A stretch of 64,000 bases of DNA from Gemmatimonadales bacterium (GCA_036500345.1 DASYCE010000026.1:62001-126000); one strand, 5' to 3'. Shown: positions 1-8,580, counted from the stretch's first letter. Notes: generated by a model from the sequence alone, not told the origin. A program made the numbers and translations.

Positions 1-212
<212 letters not shown>

Positions 213-698
213 TCAGCGATGACGGCGGCGGCTGCGTCCCGGAGTCGCAGGTGCCGGCGTTGCCCGCTTGGCGACGAACTGCAACGTCAGTTCGATCGCC
301 GCAGCAGCGTCGCGTTCCTTCCGCTTGGCGGCACGGGGCAATCCATACACGCGATCGGGGTACTTCTCGCGGATCTTGTCGGGGAGCTGCAGCGCTTCGT
401 TTCCGAAGACAAGAACGCTGTTGGGGCGAAATGGCGCATCGACCGGATCCCGATCGGCGTCGGCCGCGAAGTAGAGGCACCGCTCGCGGCTCATCGCATC
501 GCGGAAGTCCCGCCACATCGGATGGATCCACCAGTCGAGCGCCTGCCAGTCGATCTGTCCGGTGCTGAAGGCGGGGTCGTCGATGGTGAACGCCGGCGCC
601 ACGAGGTGTAGCGACGCGTCGGCCAGGATGCAGCGCCTGGCGAGGTCGGCGCTGACCTCGGCGGTCTTCGGTTCGAGCAGGGCGATGTGGAGTGGCAT
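213..698 (-). CDS. TrmL/SpoU-like SPOUT RNA methyltransferase homologue, degenerate motifs
   Basis: This 161-residue protein has the size and overall pattern of the TrmL family, which 2'-O-methylates the wobble base of tRNA-Leu. It opens with PLHIALLEP, has a central LHLVAP strand, a DWWIHPMWRDF block and a VFGNEALQLPDKI loop like the VFGxExxGLP knot motif. Two family signatures are missing: the PNTGN loop near the N-terminus reads AEVSADLA, and the NLSNAVAI motif near the C-terminus is replaced by ERDAAAAIEL. It ends in a basic tail (GRSRRRHR). The fold assignment is reasonable, but activity as a tRNA methyltransferase is doubtful. It lies downstream of a terminator and 93 bases before mdh. 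Confidence 0.6.
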   Translation of the reverse strand: MPLHIALLEPKTAEVSADLARRCILADASLHLVAPAFTIDDPAFSTGQIDWQALDWWIHPMWRDFRDAMSRERCLYFAADADRDPVDAPFRPNSVLVFGNEALQLPDKIREKYPDRVYGLPRAAKRKERDAAAAIELTLQFVAKRATPAPATPGRSRRRHR

Positions 699-713
699 GG
701 GAAGAGCGGGAAT

Positions 714-753
714 AAAACGCCCGCGCGCACTGGAGGCAACCAGTACGCGCGGG
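714..753 (-). terminator. Rho-independent terminator of the first M28 peptidase gene
   Basis: Positions 720-733 pair with 740-753 (one C-A mismatch in 14 pairs) around a six-base loop. Read on the minus strand, the stem is followed by GTTTTATT. It lies 17 bases past the stop codon of the M28 peptidase gene at 770. Confidence 0.8.
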
Positions 754-769
754 AGTGTTCAGCGATCGG

Positions 770-2599
770 CTACTGCTGGCAACTGGCGAACGGCGAGACC
801 GGCTTCTTCCCGTCGACGACCAGGCGGTGGTCGAGATCGGCCACCTTGACCGCGATGTCGTAGATCAACTGGTCGACACGCGCCATGTGTTCATAGCGGA
901 TGTATTCCGGCTCGTCGGTGACCTGGTGATAGTCGGCGTGACCGCCGGTGGTGAAGAAGATCACCGGGATGTTGTACCGAGCGTAGTTCGCGTGATCGCT
1001 GCGGCAATAGATGTTCTGCGGGTGCCCGTTGGCGTCCATGCTGTAGTCGAACTGCAGCGGCACCTTCTCGGTCTTGTTCACCGCCTCGGCGATATCGCCG
1101 AACTCGGTCGAGAGACGGCGCGCGCCAACGAGCTGCACGTAGTCCGGAGAACCGTGCAGCACCACGTTGTCCTTGCTGATTCCGGTCACGTCGGTCGCTT
1201 CGCCGCGGCCGACCATGTCGATGTTGAGGTCGCCGACAATCGAGTCGCGGGGGAGCGTCGGGTAGTTGGTGAAGTACTCCGATCCCCAGAGTCCCTTCTC
1301 TTCACCCATCTGCCAGATGAAGATGATCGACCGCTTCGGCTTGACCCCGCTCTTGGCGAACTTCTCGGCGATTTCGAGGACCGAGACCGAACCGCTGCCG
1401 TCATCATCGGCACCGTTGCTGATCGAGTCCATACGCGGCGGATAGATCTTCCGCAGTGAATCCTTGATCGCGTTGATCCGCGCCCACTGATCGGCGTCCG
1501 GCGTGATCCTGCCGGTCCGTTCGGCGCCTTCAGTCTGCGCGATCTCGTTGTACGCCTTGAGCGAATCCGATTCCACCAGCGCGCGGTTCGCCGTGCCGAT
1601 GTGATCGGAATGGCCGCCGATGATCACGTACTCGTTCTTGAGCTTCGGGTCACTTCCCGGAAGTACCGCGATCACGTCGCGCGTCGGCGAGAGGACGGTC
1701 TTGCTGTGCGCACTGATCGTCGCCTGCTGGCCGAGGTCGCCCTTGGCAGCCGATGACGGATCCTTGCCGAGAAGTGCGGCCGCCATTTGCGGAGAGATGG
1801 TGGCAGTGAAGAGTCCACCGCCGCCGCCGCGACCGCCACGTCCGCCGCCGCATGCCCTCGCGTCGTCGGCCGCGTGGGTCTGACAGTATGCAGCCTTCCC
1901 TTCGGTCTCCACAGTGTCGTGGAGTGAATAGCCAACCCGGGGCGTCGTCAGTTCGGGCTCGACCGTGAGCACCGCCGCTGCACCCGCCAGCGGATTCGCC
2001 GGAGCCTGCCCGCCAGCTCCACGTCCACCACGCGCGCCGCCACGACCACCCGCGAACCCGCCGCGGCCACCGCCAGCGCGCGGAAGTTCGATGACGATCT
2101 TCCCTTCGACCGCTGACGCGGAAAGCGCGTTCGTGGTATCGCCCTGCGTTCCGCCGAAGATCACCTGACCCGAGACGTCGGTGCTACCGTTGAAGTCGAA
2201 ATCACGGTAGGCGTGGAAGGTCTTCCCGCCGCTGGCAATCGTCGACGCCGAGTCCTCGTACGTCGCGGTGACCGGCATGTACTCATAGAACGACCCCTTG
2301 GTCCCGCCCGGCTTGAGCCCCATGGCGCGGACCTGGCCCTCGATATAGGCCGTGGCGCGCTGCGCGTCGGGCGAACCGGCTTCGCGGCCGCGCATTGAAT
2401 CGTCGGCGTAGATGTAGAGCCGGGTCATCAGGTCGCAGGCGGTGATCGCCGGGACGGTTGAGCCACCCTTGTACTTGAGCGGCATGGTCTGGTGGGTGGT
2501 CGCAGGGCAGCTCTGCTGCGCGGACAGGGCGGTCGCTCCCAGCGCTGACGCCGCAGAGATGACGGCGGCTGCGCGGGCGATGGTACGGTATCTCACCAT
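770..2599 (-). CDS. Secreted M28-family metallopeptidase with glycine/arginine-rich inserts
   Basis: The 609-residue protein starts with a signal peptide (residues 1-28, ending ALSA before QQ), so it is exported. A PA-type lid domain precedes a di-zinc M28 peptidase domain. Visible ligands are His330 in GGHSDHIG, Asp in NGADDDGSG (398-400), Glu433/434 in MGEEKG, Asp in NIDMVGRG and a late His in GGHADYHQ. These predict an aminopeptidase or carboxypeptidase acting outside the cytoplasm. Two Gly/Arg-rich tracts (about 174-198 and 250-262) interrupt the lid domain and are absent from the related gene at 3469-5208. The gene has its own terminator. Substrate is not predictable from sequence. Confidence 0.93.
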   Translation of the reverse strand: MVRYRTIARAAAVISAASALGATALSAQQSCPATTHQTMPLKYKGGSTVPAITACDLMTRLYIYADDSMRGREAGSPDAQRATAYIEGQVRAMGLKPGGTKGSFYEYMPVTATYEDSASTIASGGKTFHAYRDFDFNGSTDVSGQVIFGGTQGDTTNALSASAVEGKIVIELPRAGGGRGGFAGGRGGARGGRGAGGQAPANPLAGAAAVLTVEPELTTPRVGYSLHDTVETEGKAAYCQTHAADDARACGGGRGGRGGGGGLFTATISPQMAAALLGKDPSSAAKGDLGQQATISAHSKTVLSPTRDVIAVLPGSDPKLKNEYVIIGGHSDHIGTANRALVESDSLKAYNEIAQTEGAERTGRITPDADQWARINAIKDSLRKIYPPRMDSISNGADDDGSGSVSVLEIAEKFAKSGVKPKRSIIFIWQMGEEKGLWGSEYFTNYPTLPRDSIVGDLNIDMVGRGEATDVTGISKDNVVLHGSPDYVQLVGARRLSTEFGDIAEAVNKTEKVPLQFDYSMDANGHPQNIYCRSDHANYARYNIPVIFFTTGGHADYHQVTDEPEYIRYEHMARVDQLIYDIAVKVADLDHRLVVDGKKPVSPFASCQQ

Positions 2600-2732
2600 G
2601 AATCCAGGGTTGGAGTTGAGCGGGAGGGGCGGAATGGAACGTTCACACGCACGTTACGCATCGCGGAGCCCGTGGGTTGCGCCGGACCTGCTGCGTGGAA
2701 TCCCGGACCGACGCCGAACCCTGTGCAGGCGA

Positions 2733-2738
2733 TATACT
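2733..2738 (+). promoter_or_regulatory. Possible -10 element of the PEBP-like gene
   Basis: TATACT lies 40 bases before the start codon in the divergent gap between the M28 gene and the PEBP gene. It is a good match to TATAAT in a GC-rich background, but no convincing -35 box lies 16-18 bases upstream. Confidence 0.3.
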
Positions 2739-2778
2739 TGCGGCACGTCTCGAAGTCACGATCAACGCCGAGGAGCCG

Positions 2779-3351
2779 ATGTTTCGCCGGATCGCAACGC
2801 CAATTGCCGCCTTCACCCTCCTGGCGGGGGGAATCACGCCAGCGCAGGCCCAGAACCCCGGTGCATTTGTGGTCACCAGCACCGACGTCCACACCCGCGA
2901 CCCGATCGGCTCGGCGCAGGTGTTCAGCGGGATGGGATGCACCGGAAGCAACATCTCGCCGGCACTTCAATGGCACGGCGCCCCCGCAAAGACCCGGAGC
3001 TTTGCCGTCACGGTGTATGATCCCGACGCGCCGACCGGCAGTGGGTGGTGGCACTGGGTCGTCTACAACATCCCGGCCACTGCGAAGGGCCTTCCCACCG
3101 GCGCAGGTGATCCAGCCAAGCATCTCCTCCCGGCGGGTGCTTCGCAGGGGAACACCGACTTCGGCACCGCCGGGTACGGTGGGCCGTGCCCGCCGGCTGG
3201 TGACAAGCCGCACCACTACATCTTCACCGTCTATGCGCTCGACGTGCCGTCGCTGGAGATTCCGGCCGGCTCGACCGCGGCGTTCGTCGGATTCAACCTG
3301 CACGGTCACACGATTGCGAAGGCATCGATGACCGCGATGTTTGGCAGGTAG
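2779..3351 (+). CDS. Secreted YbhB/YbcL-type PEBP (Raf kinase inhibitor-like) protein
   Basis: The 190-residue protein belongs to the phosphatidylethanolamine-binding protein superfamily. Recognisable blocks are VYDPDAPTGSGWWHW, which forms the anion-binding pocket, and GPCPPAGDKPHHYIFTVYAL. A signal peptide (about residues 1-25, ending AQA before QN) suggests a periplasmic or secreted location. The start was chosen at the ATG that begins the signal peptide, with AGGAG four bases upstream; an upstream in-frame ATG would add a non-conserved extension. Bacterial members have no settled function; ligand binding or protease inhibition is often proposed. It lies between two M28 peptidase genes, divergent from one and convergent with the other. 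Confidence 0.88.
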   Translation: MFRRIATPIAAFTLLAGGITPAQAQNPGAFVVTSTDVHTRDPIGSAQVFSGMGCTGSNISPALQWHGAPAKTRSFAVTVYDPDAPTGSGWWHWVVYNIPATAKGLPTGAGDPAKHLLPAGASQGNTDFGTAGYGGPCPPAGDKPHHYIFTVYALDVPSLEIPAGSTAAFVGFNLHGHTIAKASMTAMFGR

Positions 3352-3394
3352 TATTTGCTGATATAGCAGCCGCGCGACATCGCCGTGTACGAAA

Positions 3395-3436
3395 CAGACG
3401 CGGGAGGGACGACCTGAGTCGACCCTCCCGCGTCTG
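3395..3436. terminator. Bidirectional intrinsic terminator between convergent genes
   Basis: A perfect 14-base-pair stem (3395-3408 with 3423-3436) encloses a 14-base loop. T-rich bases follow on both strands (TTGTT on plus, TTTC on minus). It sits between the PEBP gene (plus) and the second M28 gene (minus) and can stop both transcripts. Confidence 0.8.
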
Positions 3437-3468
3437 TTGTTCCGGCGTCGTGCGCCGGGCGTGACCGG

Positions 3469-5208
3469 CTACTGCTTACACTGCCCGTGCGGATCGGCCA
3501 TCTTCTGCCCGTCGACCTTGACGCGGTGGTCGAGGTCGGCGACATGATTGGCGAGATCGAAGATGTAGTTGTCGAGCAACGCCATGTGATCGTAGCGGAT
3601 GTACTGCGGCTCGTCGGTCACCTGATGATAGTCGGCATGGCCGCCGGTCGTGAAGAAGACGACCGGAATTCCCCACGCCGCATACTTCGCGTGATCGCTG
3701 CGGCAGTAGATGTTCTCCGGGTGCCCGTTGGCATCGAGCGAGTAGTCGAACTTGAAGTTGTACTTCGGATTCTTGTTGACCGTCTCGGCGAGATCACCGA
3801 GCTCGGTCGAGAGGCGGCGCGACCCGACCAGCTGCACGTAGCGATCGGCGCCGTGCACCAGTTCGCCCTCCTTGGTGACACCGGTGATGTCGCTCGGTGC
3901 CCCACGGCCGACCATGTCGATGTTGATTTCCGCGACGATCGAGTCGCGAGGGACGGTCGGATGATCGGTGAACCAGCCTGAGCCCCACATGCCACGTTCC
4001 TCACCAGCGTGCCAGATGAAGAGGATCGAGCGCTTCGGCTTGATGTTCCCCTTGGCGAACGCCTCGGCGAGTTCGAGGACCGTAACCGTTCCCGAGCCGT
4101 CGTCGTCGGCGCCGTTGCTGATCGAGTCCGGGCGCGGACCACCGTGCAACTTGTGCAGCGAATCGATCTGTGAATTGACTGCCTTCCATTCGTCATCCGA
4201 CAACTTCTTCGTCGGACCACCATCGGCGCCCTGCGGCCGCGCGTATTCGTTGAAGATCTTGAGCGAATCGTGATCGACGACGCGCTGCATCGGAATGTGA
4301 TCGTTGTGCGCACCAATCGCGACGTACTCACCGCGAAGCTTCGGGTCGGTCCCCGGTAGGATCGCGATGACGTTGCGTCCTTCGCGCGGAGTGTCGGTGA
4401 AGCGCAGGTCGGTGGTGATCCCCTTCCCCGATATCCCCGGCTTGATCGCAGCGCCTTCGCCAAAGATGGCATTGGCGAGCTTGTGCGAGATGACAATTCT
4501 GAGCGCACCCGGGCGGTCAAGAGTCTGGGAAATGCTTGCCGGCGGCGGGGCCGCTGCCATGCGGACCTGATTGGTCAGGAGTGTGTCGGGGTCGATCTGG
4601 AGTTGACCCACGGTTCCGTCGAGCATGGCGACGTAGCGCTTGTATCCATCGCTCGCGATGAACTTCCCCTGGTCAAATCCAGCCGGCAGCGCCATCAGCG
4701 GCGCGACCACGACAAACTTTCCCTTGTATTCCTCGGGAGTCGGGTTGCCGATCGTGTCGAGCACCGTGCCCCACACCACTGTACCGGTCGCCGAGACCTG
4801 ATGTACCTGACCGTCTTCTGCGGCGACAAAATCACGGCCGGCGTGATACGTCGCTCCATCGATCGTGATCGTCGAGGTCGCCGTATCGAGTGCCCGCTGG
4901 ATGACTCCGATATTCTGGAAGTAGCTGCCGTTCTCACCAGCCGGCTTGAGGCCGAGACGGCGCACTTCACTCTCGATGTACGCCGTCGCCATCAGGTTGT
5001 ACTTGCTCCCGACGAAGCGGCCACCCATCGAATCATCGGCGTACTTGTACAGTCGGGTCATCAGGTCGCCGGCGGTGATTGCAGGGACCGTCGCTGGGCC
5101 CGAGTACTTGAGGGGGAGATCCTTCGGTCCCTGCGCGGCGAGCTGACCGGCAGCGCCGACGAGGAGCGCGAGGGTAAACGTGCGAAGTCCGGCACCTGGT
5201 GATGCCAT
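3469..5208 (-). CDS. Secreted M28-family metallopeptidase, second copy
   Basis: At 579 residues this is a clear relative of the product of 770-2599, with the same order of blocks: MTRLYKYADDSM, a PA-type lid, GAHNDHIP, NGADDDGSG, AGEERGMWGS, NIDMVGRG and GGHADYHQ. These supply the two-zinc site and catalytic Glu of family M28. The chosen ATG starts a signal peptide (ASPGAGLRTFTLALLVGAAG, cleavage near LAAQ) and has GAGGAA upstream; longer in-frame starts are basic and unlike a secretion signal. It lacks the Gly/Arg tracts of its relative. The two genes look like an old duplication now separated by the PEBP gene. It is expected to be a periplasmic or secreted exopeptidase. Confidence 0.93.
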   Translation of the reverse strand: MASPGAGLRTFTLALLVGAAGQLAAQGPKDLPLKYSGPATVPAITAGDLMTRLYKYADDSMGGRFVGSKYNLMATAYIESEVRRLGLKPAGENGSYFQNIGVIQRALDTATSTITIDGATYHAGRDFVAAEDGQVHQVSATGTVVWGTVLDTIGNPTPEEYKGKFVVVAPLMALPAGFDQGKFIASDGYKRYVAMLDGTVGQLQIDPDTLLTNQVRMAAAPPPASISQTLDRPGALRIVISHKLANAIFGEGAAIKPGISGKGITTDLRFTDTPREGRNVIAILPGTDPKLRGEYVAIGAHNDHIPMQRVVDHDSLKIFNEYARPQGADGGPTKKLSDDEWKAVNSQIDSLHKLHGGPRPDSISNGADDDGSGTVTVLELAEAFAKGNIKPKRSILFIWHAGEERGMWGSGWFTDHPTVPRDSIVAEINIDMVGRGAPSDITGVTKEGELVHGADRYVQLVGSRRLSTELGDLAETVNKNPKYNFKFDYSLDANGHPENIYCRSDHAKYAAWGIPVVFFTTGGHADYHQVTDEPQYIRYDHMALLDNYIFDLANHVADLDHRVKVDGQKMADPHGQCKQ

Positions 5209-5314
5209 CGAGAAGTTCCTCAGCGTTGAAGTAAGACCGGCCCGTCGGGCCCGGTTGAAAGACACTCGACAGACGGAAAACGTTGCAACCGAGTTTCGCG
5301 CTTCGAACCGTTTC

Positions 5315-6346
5315 CTAACCACCCCGGACATGCATCTCGCGGCGGGGATCGGCGCGCAGCCCCTGGAGCGGAACCAGCACTCCCCGTTGCGGCGTCACGG
5401 CGCGTACCTCGGCACCCCGATCGCGGCGGCCGGTCCAGGCTTCCGCGATCGCATCGGTGAGTTCGGCGTCGGTCGCGCCGCGGCGGAGGAGCTCGCGCAG
5501 GTCGATGCCGCGATCGGCGTAGAGACAGAGGAAGAGGGTTCCATCGGCGGTCAGCCGGGCACGGTCGCATGACCGGCAGAACGGCGCAGTGGTGGAGGCG
5601 ATGACCCCGGCGATCATCCCGTTGGCAAACCGGTATCGCTCCGCGGGGGCATGCGGATCGTCGTCGCGCGGGATCCCCTCAGCTGATCCGAATCGCGCGG
5701 CAAGCGCCGCGACAATCGCTTCGCGCGAGACCACATCTTCAGTCCGCCATTGCGTCGCGCCGCCCACGTCCATGTATTCGATGAATCGCGGCTCGATGCC
5801 GCGCTCGAAGGCGAATGCCGCGAGATCCGCAATCTCGTCGTCGTTGAAGCCGCGGACCACCACCGCGTTCAACTTCATCCGACCGAACCCCGCGCGCCGC
5901 GCAGCATCGATCCCCTCGATCACCTCGGCGTGCCGGTCGCTCCGCGCAAACGCCGCCATCCGTTCGGGGCGCAGCGTGTCGAGTGAGACCGTGATCCGGT
6001 TGAGCCCCGCGGCGTGCAGCCGCGGCGCGATCGGCGCGAGCAGCACCGCGTTCGTGGTCAGCGCGATCTCGCGCGTTCCGGCGCGCGATCTGATCATCGC
6101 CACGAGTTGATCGAGATCACGACGCATCAACGGTTCGCCGCCAGTGAGACGGATCTTTGTCGCGCCGAGAGAGCTGAAGATGGTGATGAGGCGAGAGAGC
6201 TCTTCGAACGAGAGGAGCGATTCCCGCGGCAACCAGGTGTACTCGTCTTCGGGCATGCAATAGCTGCAGCGAAGATTGCAGCGGTCGGTGACGGAGATCC
6301 TGACCGCGCCGAGCGGCCGCCCCAGCTGATCGACGACCGGGCTCAT
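5315..6346 (-). CDS. moaA: GTP 3',8-cyclase MoaA (molybdenum cofactor biosynthesis)
   Basis: Radical-SAM enzyme that, with MoaC, converts GTP to cyclic pyranopterin monophosphate. The first iron-sulfur cluster is held by Cys23, Cys27 and Cys30 (CNLRCSYC) and the second by the C-terminal CRSCDRAR block and a later Cys (FLCLYAD). The protein ends in VRGG, the C-terminal Gly-Gly tail known to matter in MoaA catalysis. Length 343 residues is typical. The chosen ATG overlaps the moaE stop as ATGA, and the conserved start (PLGAVRISVTDRCN) follows directly. It is the last gene of HU-moaD-moaE-moaA. No moaC is present in this cluster. Confidence 0.96.
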   Translation of the reverse strand: MSPVVDQLGRPLGAVRISVTDRCNLRCSYCMPEDEYTWLPRESLLSFEELSRLITIFSSLGATKIRLTGGEPLMRRDLDQLVAMIRSRAGTREIALTTNAVLLAPIAPRLHAAGLNRITVSLDTLRPERMAAFARSDRHAEVIEGIDAARRAGFGRMKLNAVVVRGFNDDEIADLAAFAFERGIEPRFIEYMDVGGATQWRTEDVVSREAIVAALAARFGSAEGIPRDDDPHAPAERYRFANGMIAGVIASTTAPFCRSCDRARLTADGTLFLCLYADRGIDLRELLRRGATDAELTDAIAEAWTGRRDRGAEVRAVTPQRGVLVPLQGLRADPRREMHVRGG

Positions 6347-6783
6347 TCCGATGTCGCGATCACGCCGCCGGGCGACGTCGGATCGACCCACCCGCTGCTA
6401 CCGTCGACGTACTCTTCCCGCTTCCAGATCGGCACTCGGCGCTTCACCTCGTCGATGACCCATCGCGCCGCAGCGAACGCGCCGTCACGATGCCCCGCTC
6501 CCACCGCGACCACGACTGCGACGTCACCCACAGCCAGCTTGCCGAGCCGATGGGTCAACGCAACCCGGCACTCCCATCTCGATTCTGCCGCCGCCATGAT
6601 TTCAGCGCAGGCCATTTCCGCCATCTCGGTGTAGGCGCTGTATTCGAGGCCAACAACCTCGCGCCCGGCGTGATGGTTCCTTACCAGTCCTGCGAAGGTC
6701 ACCACTCCGCCGCGATCGGGCCCGGCAACCTGTGCTGCAAGTCGCTCAGCATCAATCGTTTGGAAGGTGAGATATGAAGTCAT
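6343..6783 (-). CDS. moaE: Molybdopterin synthase catalytic subunit MoaE
   Basis: The 146-residue product matches MoaE, the large subunit that transfers sulfur from MoaD thiocarboxylate to cyclic pyranopterin monophosphate. Seen are FAGLVRNHHAGR, the LEYSAY strand, HRLGKLAVGD and the active-site block KRRVPIWKREEYVDG with its conserved lysines. The ATG lies one base after the moaD stop; the segment before it in frame is not conserved. Its own stop overlaps the moaA start. It acts in the cytoplasm as a heterotetramer with MoaD, encoded immediately upstream. Confidence 0.96.
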   Translation of the reverse strand: MTSYLTFQTIDAERLAAQVAGPDRGGVVTFAGLVRNHHAGREVVGLEYSAYTEMAEMACAEIMAAAESRWECRVALTHRLGKLAVGDVAVVVAVGAGHRDGAFAAARWVIDEVKRRVPIWKREEYVDGSSGWVDPTSPGGVIATSE

Positions 6784-6784
6784 C

Positions 6785-7027
6785 TCATCCGCCGGCCAAT
6801 GGCGGGAGCAACGCAACGGCGTCGGCCGGCCCGAGAGGTGTCTCTGCCGATGCCTGCGACATGTTCACCGCGACGAACGGTTCGGCAGGAAGCGATGCGC
6901 CCCCCGGGAGAACCCGGAGGGCGCTGACCAAATCGGCGACCTGCGCGCCGTCGGGAAGATTCACTTCAACCTGTTCCGCACCAAAGAGTTCGGCGTAGCG
7001 CGCGAAGAGCCGAACGCGACAGATCAC
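6785..7027 (-). CDS. moaD: Molybdopterin synthase sulfur carrier subunit MoaD
   Basis: An 80-residue ubiquitin-fold protein (VRLFARYAELFG at the start, FVAVN in the middle) ending in PPLAGG. The terminal Gly-Gly is the site of adenylation and thiocarboxylation used to deliver sulfur to molybdopterin. Translation starts at GTG, whose last two bases lie in the stop codon of the HU gene (GTGA), so expression is probably coupled to HU. moaE follows one base after the stop. Confidence 0.94.
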   Translation of the reverse strand: MICRVRLFARYAELFGAEQVEVNLPDGAQVADLVSALRVLPGGASLPAEPFVAVNMSQASAETPLGPADAVALLPPLAGG

Positions 7028-7359
7028 TCGTCGTCGTCCATCTCCGAGTCGTCGGGAACGTACTCTTCATGAGCCACCAGCGCGCGTAACTCCTTGCTGG
7101 GCTTGAAGACCGGGACTGGGCGTGCGGCAACCTCGACCGGATCTCCGGTGCGTGGATTGCGCGCCATCCGCGTCTTGCGCCGGCGGATCTTGAAGGTGCC
7201 GAATCCGCGGACCTCGATGTTGTGCTGGTCGTGCATCGCCAGCTTCACGGCGTCGAGGAATGCGTCCACAACGCGCGCGCAATCCTTCTTCGAGATCATC
7301 GGTCCGGAGGTCCGGGCGATTGCAGCAGTGACTTGCTCGACGAGATCGGCCTTGGTCAT
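7024..7359 (-). CDS. HU/IHF-family DNA-binding protein with acidic tail
   Basis: The 111-residue protein has the complete HU fold: helices MTKADLVEQVTAAIA and KKDCARVVDAFLDAVK, the beta saddle IEVRGFGTFKIRRRK and the DNA-contacting arm RMARNPRTGDPVEV with the intercalating proline. It bends DNA and packages the nucleoid. Beyond the usual end (about residue 95) it carries an acidic tail, VPDDSEMDDDE, which E. coli HU lacks. The ATG has AGAGGGAG upstream. The gene overlaps moaD by four bases and leads the moa genes, an unusual partnership. A promoter with a perfect -35 box lies about 60 bases upstream. Confidence 0.95.
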   Translation of the reverse strand: MTKADLVEQVTAAIARTSGPMISKKDCARVVDAFLDAVKLAMHDQHNIEVRGFGTFKIRRRKTRMARNPRTGDPVEVAARPVPVFKPSKELRALVAHEEYVPDDSEMDDDE

Positions 7360-7415
7360 CGCTCCCTCTGCAACGGGCTGGGTGAGGTGAGCCGGAAGCC
7401 TCACTTCTGGGCCGA

Positions 7416-7444
7416 TAACTACGAGCTTAAGCGTTGCCTGTCAA
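7416..7444 (-). promoter_or_regulatory. Likely sigma-70-type promoter for HU-moaDEA
   Basis: On the minus strand TTGACA (7444-7439) is followed after exactly 17 bases by TAGTTA/AGTTAT (7421-7416). The -35 box overlaps the carA stop codon, and the -10 lies 56 bases from the HU start. The -35 is perfect and the -10 is weak. Confidence 0.5.
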
Positions 7445-8580
7445 GAGGTTGCGGGCTCGACCCCGAGCCTGGCCCGGACCGAGCGCAGGAACTCGTCGAA
7501 GTGCGGATAGGCGTCGTGGGGCCCCGGCGCCGCTTCAGGATGGTACTGCACAGCGAAAATCGGGAGCTCCCGATGCCGCAGTCCCTCGACTGTGCCGTCG
7601 TTCAGATTGAAATGGGTGACCTCGAGGTCCGCCGCCCCGGCGACCCCTTCTTTCCCGCCCTCGACCGCAAATCCGTGGTTCTGGGTGGTGATCAGGACGC
7701 GGCCGCTCGCGAGTTCCTTGACCGGGTGGTTTCCCCCGCGATGGCCATAGCGGAGCTTGATCGTCCTCCCGCCAAAGGTGAGTCCCAGGAGCTGGTGGCC
7801 GAGGCAGATCCCGAAGGTGGGGAGGCCGGTTGCCGTCAACGCGCGAATGGTCTCCTGCGCGTAACCGACCGCCGATGGATCGCCGGGGCCGTTCGACAAG
7901 AAGAGCCCGGCGGGGTTCCGTGCCAGCACATCGGCACTACTCGTTTCGGCCGGAACGACTTCGACGCGAAATCCGGTGCCGTCGAGCATCCGAACGATGT
8001 TGCGCTTGAGACCGTAGTCGAATGCCACGACCAGCGGTCCGTCCGCCGGACCGGCCGCGTAGGACGCTTCCGTCGTCGCACGGGACGCGAGGTCGAGTCC
8101 ATCCATCGACGGAGATGCGAGGAGTTCGGCACGAAGTGCATCGGTCGGCGCATTGCCTTCGGCGATCACACCGCGCATTGCGCCGCGTTCACGGATATGC
8201 CGGGTCAAGCGCCGGGTATCGACTCCGGTGAGAATCGGCACCGACGCGGCCTCGAGCCAGTCGGCGAGCGAGCGTCGCGCCTGCCAGTTGGAATAGTGCT
8301 CGGAGAGTTCGCGAACAATGACGCCACTCACCTGAGGCCGCGCCGATTCATCGTCGTCGAGCGCGATCCCGTAGTTGCCGATCATCGGTGCCGTCATCAC
8401 GACGATCTGGCCGAGATAGCTCGGATCGGTGAAGGTCTCCTGATAACCAGTCAGGTTGGTCGTGAAGACGACCTCACCGGTGCCGCGAGTGGTCTTTCCG
8501 ACCAGCCGGCCAGCGAACCAGGAGCCGTCTTCCAGCAAAACAAAGGCGGGACGACCAGTCCCGCCTGCGTGAATCACCAT
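7441..8580 (-). CDS. carA: Carbamoyl-phosphate synthase small (glutaminase) subunit
   Basis: CarA hydrolyses glutamine and channels ammonia to CarB to make carbamoyl phosphate for pyrimidines and arginine. The 379-residue protein has the N-terminal CarA domain (ALVLEDGSWFAG-like start, TTNLTGYQETFTDPSYLGQ) and a class I glutamine amidotransferase domain with Cys in FGICLGHQLLGL and the His/Glu pair in VQYHPEAAPGPHD. The ATG overlaps the secG stop as TGATG; the long open frame upstream is non-coding. carB is not in the window. Confidence 0.96.
   Translation of the reverse strand: MVIHAGGTGRPAFVLLEDGSWFAGRLVGKTTRGTGEVVFTTNLTGYQETFTDPSYLGQIVVMTAPMIGNYGIALDDDESARPQVSGVIVRELSEHYSNWQARRSLADWLEAASVPILTGVDTRRLTRHIRERGAMRGVIAEGNAPTDALRAELLASPSMDGLDLASRATTEASYAAGPADGPLVVAFDYGLKRNIVRMLDGTGFRVEVVPAETSSADVLARNPAGLFLSNGPGDPSAVGYAQETIRALTATGLPTFGICLGHQLLGLTFGGRTIKLRYGHRGGNHPVKELASGRVLITTQNHGFAVEGGKEGVAGAADLEVTHFNLNDGTVEGLRHRELPIFAVQYHPEAAPGPHDAYPHFDEFLRSVRARLGVEPATS

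Noticed and set aside
7380..7410. Terminator between carA and HU (GTGAGG ... CCTCAC)
   Set aside because: The stem is only six pairs and no T-run follows on the minus strand.
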